Source: Pseudomonadota bacterium
Lineage (GTDB): Bacteria > Pseudomonadota > Alphaproteobacteria > Sphingomonadales > Sphingomonadaceae
NCBI GenBank assembly: GCA_023390415.1
Contig: JAEWCW010000177.1
Span: forward strand, 1 to 10,600
DNA: 10,600 nt
Direction: 5' to 3'
Under the pieces are notes generated by a model. The model was given only the letters and a program-made list of their open reading frames with translations, did no database searches and was not told where the DNA came from. Positions within the stretch are counted from its first letter, which is position 1; every line of letters starts with the position of its first letter. A program made the translations under genes and the position numbers. Positions 1 through 7,418 of the stretch are shown here, one piece after another.

Positions 1-169
1 CCTGGAAGAACGGCTCGTTGATCGTCACCGCCTTGATCGCGGCGATGCGCTCGTCCTTCACCAGCTCCTCGACGCGATCGACGAGGAGCATGGGATAGCG
101 GTGCGGCAGCGCCGCCATCACCCGACGAATGTCGAGGAGGGCGGCGCCGCCGCGGCCTTGATCGCTCAT
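1..169 (-). CDS. fabZ: 3-hydroxyacyl-ACP dehydratase FabZ, N-terminal part (cut by window edge)
   Basis: FabZ removes water from 3-hydroxyacyl-ACP in the cytosolic type II fatty-acid elongation cycle. Only the first 56 codons lie in the window, and the frame runs off the left edge without a stop. The translation begins MSDQGRGGAALLDIRRVMAA, followed by LPHRYPMLLVDRVEEL, the FabZ family signature (E. coli has LPHRFPFLLVDRV). It ends at VTINEPFFQ, just before the point where the family carries the GHFP motif with the catalytic His, so the active site is not visible. The ATG at 167-169 overlaps the ompH stop as TGATG, and an AGGG lies 6 bases upstream (176-179). This close junction suggests co-translation with ompH. 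In E. coli lpxD stands between skp and fabZ; here it is absent. Identity is secure from the motif plus context, but completeness cannot be judged. Confidence 0.93.
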   Translation of the reverse strand, partial: MSDQGRGGAALLDIRRVMAALPHRYPMLLVDRVEELVKDERIAAIKAVTINEPFFQ

Positions 170-816
170 CAGCGGCCCTGCGGGCGCTGCTGCTGCGGCT
201 GGGCCGGCTGCGCCGGATTCGTCGCCGCCGGCTGGGCGGCTTGCGGCAGCGGCGTGACGTTGACGCTCGGAAGCTGCGCGTTGAGCGCGGTCAGCACGGC
301 GTCGGTAACGTTGATCGCGCCGGCATGGGCGAGCGTCGCATTGACGTCCAGGGCGAGGTTGGCGCCGCGCTGGGTCATCACCTGGTTGATGATCGGGTTG
401 AGCCGGGTGTTGATCTGCTGGAGCACGTGCGCCTGGGTCGAGCGGATGTTCTGCTCGAGCCGGGCGAGCTCCTGGTTCGCGGCCTGCTCGCGCTGCTGGA
501 GCGACTGGACGCGGGTCTGGAGGGCCTGCTCGGCCGTGGTCCGCGCGGTGCCGGTCTGGTTACGCGCGGCGGCGGCGGCCTGCTCGATCGACTGGGCTTC
601 GGTCTGGATCGGCTGGCCGAGCTGCTGGGCGCGCTGCTGGGCCGAGGTGATCATCCCCTGGAGGGTGGTCTGGGCGGCGCGGCAGGCGTTGCACTCGCGA
701 TAGACACGGTCACTGTCGACCACCACCACGGTGGCGGCAGGCGCGCGCTGCGCGATCGCGGTCGCCGGCACGGCGATCGATAGCGCCACGGCGGCGCCGG
801 TGAGGAATTTCTTCAT
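169..816 (-). CDS. OmpH/Skp-family periplasmic outer-membrane-protein chaperone
   Basis: A 215-residue protein of the OmpH (Skp) family, whose members hold unfolded outer-membrane proteins in the periplasm on their way to BamA. Residues 1-22 form a signal peptide: KK, a hydrophobic core, then AIA before Gln23, a good signal peptidase I site. A short beta stretch (VVVVDSDRVY, about 30-39) is typical of the family start. It leads into a Gln/Ala/Glu-rich helical region at about 46-140 that looks coiled-coil. The last ~28 residues are a Pro/Ala/Gln tail, making the protein longer than E. coli Skp (about 161 residues with signal). Cys42 and Cys45 form a CNAC (CxxC) motif, which is unusual since E. 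coli Skp has no cysteine. The ATG overlaps the bamA stop as TAATG, and AGGGA at 827-831 is a fair ribosome site. Sequence similarity to Skp is low in this family, so context carries part of the call. Confidence 0.88.
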   Translation of the reverse strand: MKKFLTGAAVALSIAVPATAIAQRAPAATVVVVDSDRVYRECNACRAAQTTLQGMITSAQQRAQQLGQPIQTEAQSIEQAAAAARNQTGTARTTAEQALQTRVQSLQQREQAANQELARLEQNIRSTQAHVLQQINTRLNPIINQVMTQRGANLALDVNATLAHAGAINVTDAVLTALNAQLPSVNVTPLPQAAQPAATNPAQPAQPQQQRPQGR

Positions 817-3491
817 TAGAATGCGGTCCCTACGTTGAAGCTGAACAGCTTGGTGTCGTCACCTTCCTGACTAAGCAGGGCGTGAGCTATATCGACCCTG
901 AACGGGCCGAAAGGCGAATTCCAGTTGACGCCGAAGCCGATCGACAGGCGCGGGCTCGGCGTGTTGCCGAGGAAGCGCTCCTGGAAGGGCGACAGCTCGT
1001 TGGCGATGAGCGTGGTGCCGGTCGGGCAACCCGTCGCGTCTCCCGGAATGGTCGAGATCACGCCGGCCGTCGTCGAGCACTGGCGAAGACCGTCGGCGCT
1101 CAGGATCGGGCGGATCAGGTCCGGATGGCCCGGCGGGAGGTCGAGCAGGGTCGGCCGGCGGACGCCCCACAGGGCACCCACGTCGATGAACACGGACGGG
1201 CGCAGGCCGAGCTGGCGCGCGCTCTCACCGAGCGGAATGTCGACCTCGGCGCGGGCGAGATAATAAGCCCGGCCGCCGAGTGAATCATCGATGATCTGGC
1301 GGCGGTCGGTGACCAGCACCGGATTGCCCTGGGCGTCCGTGGTGTAGGGCGGGCGCTGGATGCGCGGGCCGACGCCGCGAATGTCGAAGCCGCGGATCTG
1401 CGGCTCGCCGAGGAAGAAACGGTCGATCAGCCGGACCGGGTCGACGCCCGGAGCGCCAGAATCGAAACTGTGGATATAGCCGCCCTCGACGGTGGTTCCG
1501 AGCACGAAGCGGCCGAACAGCCGCTGGTAGCGCGACGCGCTGATACGGGTGCGCAGATAATGGACGTCGCCGCCGAGGCCGGCGAAATCCTGGCTGAGCA
1601 GCGCCCTCGTGCCGCGGGTCGGCCGAAGCCGGTTGTCGAGGGTGTCGTGGAGCAGCGAATAGCCGATCGTCGAGGTCAGCCGGTTGCCGATCGCGTCGCA
1701 GAGATAGCGGCCGGCAAGCAGAGGGTCGCAGACCTGGCTGCCGTCGGCGAGCGTGCGGAAGAAGAGCTCGCGCGAGAGACCGACCTCGTCGTAGCTGAGC
1801 CCGTAGCGCAGCGCGAGCGACATGTTCTCGGTGAGCGGGACGCCGGCGCGGATCTGGCCGCCGGTGCTGACCTGCTCGTAGGTCGTCTGGCGGCTCTGGC
1901 CGAAGAAGTTGAAGCTGTTGAGATCGCGCCGATAGATGTCGAAGCCGACCGCGACGTTGCGCCCGAACAGATAGGGTTCGGTGAAGCCGAGCTCGGCGGA
2001 CTTGGAATAGCTCGAATAATTGACCGCCGCGCGCAGCTCCTGGCCGCGGCCGCGGAAGTTGCGCTGACGGATCGAGAGATTGACTAGGAAACGCTCGAGG
2101 CTCGAGAAGCCTGCCGAGACCTGAAGCTCGCCGGTCGAGCGCTCCTCGACGTCCACGCCGAGAACGACCCGGTCGGGACCCGAGCCCTGCTCCTGATCGA
2201 TCTCCAGATTCTCCTGGAAGAAGCCCAGCGACTGGATGCGGTCGCGCGAGCGGCGCACACGCACCGAGTTGAACGGGTCGCCCTCGGCAAGCCGGAACTC
2301 GCGGCGGATGACCTCGTCGCGGGTGTTGGTGTTGCCGTTGATGTTGATCCGTTCGACATAGACGCGCGGCGCCTCGGCGACCTGGAAGGTCACCGACATC
2401 GTCAAATTCTCGCGATCGCGCTGATAGCGCGGCCGGACGTCGGCGAAGGCGTAGCCGAACAGGCCGGCGGTCTCGTTGAGGCGGGTGACCGTGTCCTCGA
2501 CGGCGCGGGCATTGTACCAGTCGCCGGCCTGCATCGGGACGATCCGGCGCAGGTCTTCGGAGCGGAAGTCGCGGATGTTGCTCTCGACGTTGACTTCACC
2601 GAAGCGGTAGCGCGGCCCTTCCTCCACCACATAGGTGATGATGAAGTCGCGCCTGTCCGGCGTGAGCTCGGCGACCGCCGAGACGACGCGGAAGTCCGCA
2701 TAGCCCTGGGTCAGATAGAATTGGCGCAGCTTCTGCTGGTCGTAGGCCAAGCGATCCGGATCGTACGTGTCCGACGAGGAGAAGATCCGGTAGAAGGCGG
2801 CTTCCTGCGTGGCCATCTCGCCGCGCAGCCGGCTGTCCGAGAATTGCTCGTTGCCGATGATGTTGATGCGCCGAACCTTGGACGCCGGCCCCTCGTTGAT
2901 CTCGAAGACGACGTCGACGCGGTTCTGATCGAGCTGGATGATCTGCGGCTCGACGGTCGCGGCGAAGCGGCCCTGGCGGCGGTAAAGCTCGATGATGCGT
3001 GCAACGTCGGCACGGGCGCGCGAGCGGGTGAAGATCTGGCGCGGGGCGAGCCGGATCTCGGGATTGATCTTGTCGTCCTTGATACGGCGATTGCCCTCCA
3101 GGACGATGCGGTTGATCACCGGATTCTCGCGGACCTGGATGACGATCTCGCCGGTATCGACGCCGCCGATCTGGGCATCGGCAAACAACTCGGTCGCGTA
3201 GAGATCGCGAAGCGCCTGGTCGATGCGCTCGCGGTCATAGGCCTGGCCGGCGCTGAGGCCCGAATAGGAGATCACCGTCTCGGGTTCGAGGCGCTGGCTG
3301 CCCTCGACCCGGATGGAGCGGATGACCTGCGTCGCCTCGGGGGCGGCAGCGGGCACGGCCGCCGGCTGCTGCGCCGTCGGCTGGGCGGTCGCCTGGCCGT
3401 AAGCGGGCGCAGCGATGCCGCCGAGCATCGTGCCGACGAGTAGCGCGGCATGGAGCCGACGCCGGGTGGTGGTTGCCTTGTTCGCTTTCAC
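816..3491 (-). CDS. bamA: Outer-membrane protein assembly factor BamA
   Basis: BamA is the central Omp85 protein of the BAM complex and folds beta-barrel proteins into the outer membrane. At 891 residues it is somewhat longer than E. coli BamA (810). Order: an RRR-containing n-region and hydrophobic signal peptide ending near AYGQA (about residue 34), an Ala/Pro/Gln linker, five POTRA domains at roughly 55-122, 123-203, 204-296, 297-375 and 376-450, then a 16-strand barrel at about 455-891. The barrel holds IRGF (699-702), equivalent to the loop-6 VRGF motif, and ends in a beta-signal, KLFSFNVGTAF, with terminal Phe. Four cysteines, C588/C598 and C805/C822, fall in predicted extracellular loops 4 and 7. 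The start codon is GTG at 3489-3491; the next in-frame Met (residue 22) would destroy the signal peptide. The ribosome site is weak (GGGGA, 3 bases upstream). The gene lies 73 bases after rseP and overlaps ompH by 1 base. Confidence 0.97.
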   Translation of the reverse strand: MKANKATTTRRRLHAALLVGTMLGGIAAPAYGQATAQPTAQQPAAVPAAAPEATQVIRSIRVEGSQRLEPETVISYSGLSAGQAYDRERIDQALRDLYATELFADAQIGGVDTGEIVIQVRENPVINRIVLEGNRRIKDDKINPEIRLAPRQIFTRSRARADVARIIELYRRQGRFAATVEPQIIQLDQNRVDVVFEINEGPASKVRRINIIGNEQFSDSRLRGEMATQEAAFYRIFSSSDTYDPDRLAYDQQKLRQFYLTQGYADFRVVSAVAELTPDRRDFIITYVVEEGPRYRFGEVNVESNIRDFRSEDLRRIVPMQAGDWYNARAVEDTVTRLNETAGLFGYAFADVRPRYQRDRENLTMSVTFQVAEAPRVYVERININGNTNTRDEVIRREFRLAEGDPFNSVRVRRSRDRIQSLGFFQENLEIDQEQGSGPDRVVLGVDVEERSTGELQVSAGFSSLERFLVNLSIRQRNFRGRGQELRAAVNYSSYSKSAELGFTEPYLFGRNVAVGFDIYRRDLNSFNFFGQSRQTTYEQVSTGGQIRAGVPLTENMSLALRYGLSYDEVGLSRELFFRTLADGSQVCDPLLAGRYLCDAIGNRLTSTIGYSLLHDTLDNRLRPTRGTRALLSQDFAGLGGDVHYLRTRISASRYQRLFGRFVLGTTVEGGYIHSFDSGAPGVDPVRLIDRFFLGEPQIRGFDIRGVGPRIQRPPYTTDAQGNPVLVTDRRQIIDDSLGGRAYYLARAEVDIPLGESARQLGLRPSVFIDVGALWGVRRPTLLDLPPGHPDLIRPILSADGLRQCSTTAGVISTIPGDATGCPTGTTLIANELSPFQERFLGNTPSPRLSIGFGVNWNSPFGPFRVDIAHALLSQEGDDTKLFSFNVGTAF

Positions 3492-3564
3492 GCGTCCCCG
3501 CTTAACTTTTTGGGCCGCCCTCAGGCGGTCGTTTCCCTGCTATTCCTGCCCTGCCCCAACATGG

Positions 3565-4695
3565 TCAGCCGATCAACCCGCCAAGCCTCTGCCAGACGCC
3601 AAAAGACGCCAGGTCGTTGAAGGTCACGAAGACCATCAATGCGAGAAGCGCGGCCAGACCGGTCCTGAACGCCCATTCCTGGGTCTCCGGCGCGAGCGGT
3701 TTCCGGCGGACGCCTTCGATCATGTAAAAGAGGAGATGGCCGCCATCGAGCATCGGGATTGGCAAGAGGTTGATGAATCCCAGATTAATTGAAACCAGCG
3801 CCATGAACAGCATGAAGGCGCCAAAGCCGAGTGTTGCCTGCTGTCCTGAAAATTGCGCGATCTTGAGCGGACCGCCCATTTCCTTGATGGAGCGCCGTCC
3901 GGTGATGACCTGCCCCAGGGTCTCGACGATCATGACGACCGTGTCCTTGACCTGGCGGACGGCAGCGCCGGGGAGCGCATACCAGGGGATGTGATCGACG
4001 GTGGGCGCGCCGGCTCCGAAGCCGAGCAGCCCGCGGCGGAACTCGTTCCCGAACCGGTCGCGCTCGACCTGGACGTTCGGTGTCGCGACGATCTCCAACT
4101 CCTGCCCGTTCCTGACCAGCTCGATTCGGAGCCGCTCATTCGGGCGGATGGCGACTGTGCGCTGGATGTCCTGGAAGCGGTCGACCTCGCGGCCCGCGAC
4201 GCTGCGGATGACGTCGCCGGTCTGGAGGCCGGCGGCGGCCGCGGCCGAGCCCGGCGCGACCTCGCCGACGACCGGCGGCGTGCGCGGATACCCCATCGCC
4301 CCGAACAGGCCGATGAAGATCAGGATCGCGACCAGGAAATTGATCGCGGGGCCGGCGAAGACGATCAGGAAGCGCTGCCAGACTTTCTTGGACTGAAAGG
4401 TCTTGGCCCGTTCCTCGGGCGGCAGCTTGATCCACTCGGGATCCGCCACGCTCGCCGGGTTCATGTCGCCCTTGAACTTGACGTAGCCGCCAAGCGGCAG
4501 CCAGGCGAGCTTCCAGCGCGTGCCGCGCTTGTCGGTCCAGCCGGTAATCTCCCGCCCGAAGCCGATCGAGAAGGTCTCAGCCTGGACCCCGAACCAGCGG
4601 CCGACGAGATAGTGGCCGAGCTCGTGGACGAAGATGAGCGGCCCGATCACGAGCAGGAATGCGATGACCGTGAACGGAATGCCGGGATTGTCCAT
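3565..4695 (-). CDS. rseP: Site-2 intramembrane zinc metalloprotease RseP (MmpA type)
   Basis: An inner-membrane S2P-family protease of 376 residues. Family members cut transmembrane segments of anti-sigma factors, signal-peptide remnants and, in Caulobacter (MmpA), the polarity factor PodJ. Visible: a first membrane helix (about 8-30) holding the zinc-binding HELGH at 24-28; a second-core region with LPLGGYVKFKGD (66-77); FAGPAINFLVAILIF (113-127) in the next membrane helix; one PDZ domain at about 139-205 (GSAAAAAGLQTGDVI); and NLLPIPMLDGGH at 309-320, which carries the third zinc ligand Asp317 in a late helix. A last helix lies near 343-360. E. coli RseP is about 450 residues with two PDZ domains; one PDZ is the common alphaproteobacterial form. 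The ATG overlaps the dxr stop (TGATG), indicating coupled translation. The actual substrate in this organism cannot be read from the window. Confidence 0.96.
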   Translation of the reverse strand: MDNPGIPFTVIAFLLVIGPLIFVHELGHYLVGRWFGVQAETFSIGFGREITGWTDKRGTRWKLAWLPLGGYVKFKGDMNPASVADPEWIKLPPEERAKTFQSKKVWQRFLIVFAGPAINFLVAILIFIGLFGAMGYPRTPPVVGEVAPGSAAAAAGLQTGDVIRSVAGREVDRFQDIQRTVAIRPNERLRIELVRNGQELEIVATPNVQVERDRFGNEFRRGLLGFGAGAPTVDHIPWYALPGAAVRQVKDTVVMIVETLGQVITGRRSIKEMGGPLKIAQFSGQQATLGFGAFMLFMALVSINLGFINLLPIPMLDGGHLLFYMIEGVRRKPLAPETQEWAFRTGLAALLALMVFVTFNDLASFGVWQRLGGLIG

Positions 4696-5864
4696 CAGGA
4701 CGCGAACCTCTGCACAGTCTCAGCCGCTATCGCCCGCGCCTCGCGGTCGATCTCCAGCACGTCGCCGATCGAGGCCGGCGGCGGCAGGTCGCAACTTGCC
4801 AGCACCGTGCCGGCGACCGAGGCGATATCGAGGAAACCGATCCGGCTTTCAAGAAAAGATGCGACTGCTATCTCGTTGGCCGCGTTGAGGATTGCGGGCT
4901 TCGCGCCGCCTTCGACCAGAGCCGCTCGAGCGAGACCCAAAGCCGGGAAGCGATCGAGGTCCGGCGCCTCGAAATCGAGCGAGGCGATCCGCACCAGATC
5001 CAGCCGCTCGCAGGGCGTGCCCATCCGGTCCGGCCAGGCCAGAGTATAAGCGATCGGCACCCGCATGTCGGGGGCGCCCATCTGGGCGAGGACTGAGCCG
5101 TCGACATATTCGACGAGGCTGTGGATCACCGATTGCGGGTGGACGACGATCTCGAAGGCTTCCGGGGGGAGCGGGAAGAGGTGGAAGGCCTCGATCAGCT
5201 CGAGCCCCTTGTTCATCAAGGTGGCGCTATCGACCGAGATCTTGGCGCCCATCGACCAGTTCGGGTGCGCGACCGCCTGGGCGGCGGTGGCGGCGCGCAT
5301 CTCGTCCAGGCTCTTCGTCCGGAACGGCCCGCCGCTGGCGGTGAGGATGATCCGGCTGACGCGCTCGGGCCGCGCATGATCGAAGCATTGGAAGATGGCA
5401 TTATGCTCGGAATCGACCGGCAGCAGCGTTGCGCCGCTCGCCCGCACCGCGTCGGTCATCAGGCTCCCCGCCGAAACCAGAGCCTCCTTGTTGGCAAGCG
5501 CGACGATCCCGCCGCCCCCGACGGCGCGCATCACCGGCTCAAGCCCGGCAGTGCCGACGATCGCCGCCATCGTCCAGTCGGCACCCGAGCCCGCCGCATC
5601 GAGCACGGCCTGGCGTCCGCCAAGCGCCTCCACGCCGCTTCCGGCAAGCGCGTCGCGAAGCTCCGGAAGCAGGCTGTCGTCCGCGATGACGGCCGATCGC
5701 GCGCCGACCGCCCGCGCCTGTCCGGCGAGGCCGGCGACGTCGCGATTGGCGGTGAGGGCAAGCACCTCGTAGCGCCCGGGATCGCGACGAATGAGATCGA
5801 GGGTTGAGCTCCCGACAGAGCCGGTCGCGCCGAGAATCGTCACGGACTTGGGGTTTGCGGACAT
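4695..5864 (-). CDS. dxr: 1-deoxy-D-xylulose 5-phosphate reductoisomerase
   Basis: Dxr converts 1-deoxy-D-xylulose 5-phosphate to 2-C-methyl-D-erythritol 4-phosphate with NADPH and a divalent metal, the committed step of the MEP isoprenoid pathway. The 389-residue product matches the usual length. Visible: the NADPH-binding loop GATGSVGSSTLDL (12-24), LANKEALVSAG (123-133), VDSEHNAIFQ (150-159) with metal ligands Asp151 and Glu153, SGGPF (177-181), HPNWSMGAKISVDSATLMNK (200-219) and the third ligand Glu222 in GLELIEA, and HPQSVIHSLVEYVDGSV (242-258). All key residues are present. I chose ATG 5862-5864, which gives MSANPKSVTILGATG; the frame stays open upstream to 5990, but that part shadows cdsA. 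The cdsA stop lies one base upstream (TGAAATG). No Shine-Dalgarno is visible, so translation probably depends on ribosomes finishing cdsA. Placement near uppS joins precursor synthesis to a precursor-consuming enzyme. Confidence 0.98.
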   Translation of the reverse strand: MSANPKSVTILGATGSVGSSTLDLIRRDPGRYEVLALTANRDVAGLAGQARAVGARSAVIADDSLLPELRDALAGSGVEALGGRQAVLDAAGSGADWTMAAIVGTAGLEPVMRAVGGGGIVALANKEALVSAGSLMTDAVRASGATLLPVDSEHNAIFQCFDHARPERVSRIILTASGGPFRTKSLDEMRAATAAQAVAHPNWSMGAKISVDSATLMNKGLELIEAFHLFPLPPEAFEIVVHPQSVIHSLVEYVDGSVLAQMGAPDMRVPIAYTLAWPDRMGTPCERLDLVRIASLDFEAPDLDRFPALGLARAALVEGGAKPAILNAANEIAVASFLESRIGFLDIASVAGTVLASCDLPPPASIGDVLEIDREARAIAAETVQRFAS

Positions 5865-5865
5865 T

Positions 5866-6690
5866 TCAGGCGGCGCGGGCGAGGACCAGGAGCGCTGCGA
5901 AGGTCGCCACCGCTGCCGGGAGGAGCCCGTCGAGGCGGTCGAGCACGCCGCCATGACCGGGAATGATGGTGCCGCTGTCCTTGACGCCATGGCGCCGCTT
6001 GACCGAGCTTTCGTAGAGGTCGCCCATCTGTGCGAGCAAGGCCATCGGTGCGCCGAGCCAAAGGAAGAGCGGATCGAGCTGCATCGCCCAGGCCGCGACA
6101 GCGCCGACGATTCCAGCGCCGATCATGCCGCCGATCAGGCCGGCCCAGGTCTTGTTCGGGCTGATCCGCGGTGCGAGCTTCGGTCCGCCGATCCCGCGGC
6201 CGGCAAAATAAGCGAAGATGTCGACCGACCAGACGACCAGGAACAGCCACAGGCAGAGCTCGGCCCAGGCCCAGTTGAGCGCGATGAGCGCAAAGGCCGG
6301 GATCCCCACGTAGAGCAGTCCCCAGCCCACCGCGACGTTGCGGCTGGCGATTCCGGCGACCAGAGCCGCGGCCGCGACCGCAGCGAAGCCCTTCCAGGAT
6401 TCGTCGAGATCGCCGCTCGAGACCAGCTCGGGATTGGAGGCTGCAGCTGGATAGAGGAATTCGGCGCCGGCGAGCAGGATCGCCGAGACGAGAAGGATCG
6501 CCAGCCAGGTCCAGGCGCGCTTCACCCGATGCATGTCGCCCCATTCGAGCAGCATTACAGCGGCGGCGAGCGTGCCCAGGATGCGAAAGGGCCAGCCGCT
6601 CGCATACGTGGCCGCGACCGCGACGGCGATCAGGACGATGCCCGCGGCGAAGCGCGTCGGCAGATCCGAATGTTTGCCGCCCGCGCTCAC
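5866..6690 (-). CDS. cdsA: Phosphatidate cytidylyltransferase (CDP-diglyceride synthase)
   Basis: CdsA transfers CMP from CTP to phosphatidic acid in the inner membrane, giving CDP-diacylglycerol for all major phospholipids. The 274-residue protein is close to the E. coli length (285) and strongly hydrophobic, with about eight membrane segments (roughly 12-30, 36-50, 62-80, 101-117, 121-138, 142-160, 183-202 and 206-222) plus a last one near 256-272. The C-terminal family signature is complete: SSVKRR (228-233), VKDSG (236-240), then IPGHGGVLDRLDG (243-255), with conserved Lys, Asp, His and the DR-x-D end. GPKLAPRISPNKTWAG (169-184) is also typical. I chose the GTG at 6688-6690, which overlaps the uppS stop as GTGA and gives VSAGGKHSDLPTRFAAG; the frame is open up to 6810, but that stretch is an out-of-frame reading of uppS. 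The stop is one base before dxr. Confidence 0.96.
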   Translation of the reverse strand: MSAGGKHSDLPTRFAAGIVLIAVAVAATYASGWPFRILGTLAAAVMLLEWGDMHRVKRAWTWLAILLVSAILLAGAEFLYPAAASNPELVSSGDLDESWKGFAAVAAAALVAGIASRNVAVGWGLLYVGIPAFALIALNWAWAELCLWLFLVVWSVDIFAYFAGRGIGGPKLAPRISPNKTWAGLIGGMIGAGIVGAVAAWAMQLDPLFLWLGAPMALLAQMGDLYESSVKRRHGVKDSGTIIPGHGGVLDRLDGLLPAAVATFAALLVLARAA

Positions 6691-7418
6691 AGGCCACCGT
6701 AGCGGCGGTTGCGCGCGGCGAACGCATCGAGCGCGCCCTGGAGATCTGCGGCGCCGAAATCCGGCCAGAGCGTGTCGACGAAAAGCAATTCGGCATAGGC
6801 CGCCTGCCACAGCAGGAAATTGGAGAGGCGCTGTTCGCCGGAGGTGCGGATGATGAGATCGAGCGGCGGCAGGTCGGCCGTGTCGAGCTCGGCCTCAATC
6901 GCCGCCTCGTCGATCGCCGCACCGCGCTCTGCCAAGCGCTGGGCGGCCTTCACGATCTCGGCGCGCGAGCCATAGTTGAGCGCGACGGCGAGGGTCATGC
7001 GGCTGTTGTTGGCGGTGCGCGCGACCGCCGCATCGATCATCTTCGCCGTCTCGGGCGAGAAGGCGCCGTGATCGCCGAGCACCTTCACCCGGACGCCCTC
7101 CTTGTGGAGCGCGTCGAGCTCGCGCCCGATATAGAGGCGAAGGAGGCCCATCAGGTCGGTGACCTCGGCCTCGGGGCGCTTCCAGTTCTCGGACGAGAAA
7201 GCATAGAGGGTGAGGCACTCGACGCCCGCCTCGCCGGCGGCGCGGAGCACCTTGCGCGCCGCCTCGGCGCCCTGGCGGTGGCCGGCGGCGCGGGGAAGCC
7301 CCCTCGCCTTCGCCCAGCGACCGTTGCCGTCCATGATGATCGCCACGTGGCGCGGAACCGCCGCGCCAGGACCAGCGGCCGCCGGCTGCGCCGCGAGGCT
7401 GGCCGGCGTCTCGCTCAC
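6687..7418 (-). CDS. uppS: Di-trans,poly-cis-undecaprenyl-diphosphate synthase
   Basis: UppS adds eight isopentenyl units in cis to farnesyl diphosphate, making undecaprenyl diphosphate, the lipid carrier for peptidoglycan and surface polysaccharides. The 243-residue protein matches the family. Visible: HVAIIMDGNGRWAKARGLPR (24-43) with catalytic Asp30; GH (46-47); LYAFSSENWKRP (71-82); NYGSR (148-152); DLIIRTSGEQRLSNFLLWQ (187-205) and AYAELLF (207-213), the C-terminal substrate and magnesium motifs. A short Ala/Pro-rich leader (1-20) precedes the core. The start is the GTG at 7416-7418, which overlaps the frr stop as GTGA; the frame stays open far upstream (to 7766), but only as an out-of-frame reading of frr, with Arg/Gln-rich nonsense. 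AAGGA lies about 12 bases upstream, farther than ideal, so translational coupling to frr is likely. It uses products of the pathway that dxr starts. Confidence 0.97.
   Translation of the reverse strand: MSETPASLAAQPAAAGPGAAVPRHVAIIMDGNGRWAKARGLPRAAGHRQGAEAARKVLRAAGEAGVECLTLYAFSSENWKRPEAEVTDLMGLLRLYIGRELDALHKEGVRVKVLGDHGAFSPETAKMIDAAVARTANNSRMTLAVALNYGSRAEIVKAAQRLAERGAAIDEAAIEAELDTADLPPLDLIIRTSGEQRLSNFLLWQAAYAELLFVDTLWPDFGAADLQGALDAFAARNRRYGGL

Noticed and set aside
101..783. Two overlapping plus-strand open frames (101-703 and 241-783)
   Set aside because: They are antisense to ompH and show no domain or ribosome site; the minus-strand frame has a signal peptide and fits the operon.
1470..3443. 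Plus-strand frames at 1470-2087 and 2721-3443 and minus-strand frames at 2084-3013
   Set aside because: All are alternative frames of bamA, whose POTRA and barrel features run unbroken through the region.
3515..3528. CCGCC/GGCGG stem before bamA as an intrinsic terminator
   Set aside because: Only 5 base pairs and no U-run follows on the transcribed strand; at most a weak leader stem.
3492..3564. Envelope-stress (RpoE-like or EcfG-like) promoter before bamA
   Set aside because: GGAAAC near 3529-3534 has no properly spaced partner box; the match is too poor to report as a feature.
3853..5049. Plus-strand open frame of 398 codons
   Set aside because: It lies antisense to rseP and dxr, whose motifs are complete. 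Its product is an Asp/Arg/Ala-rich low-information sequence typical of shadow frames in high-GC DNA.
5791..6922. Long frames on both strands (5791-6702 plus, 5840-6922 minus)
   Set aside because: They are shadows of cdsA and uppS with Arg/Gly/Pro-rich products and no recognisable motif.
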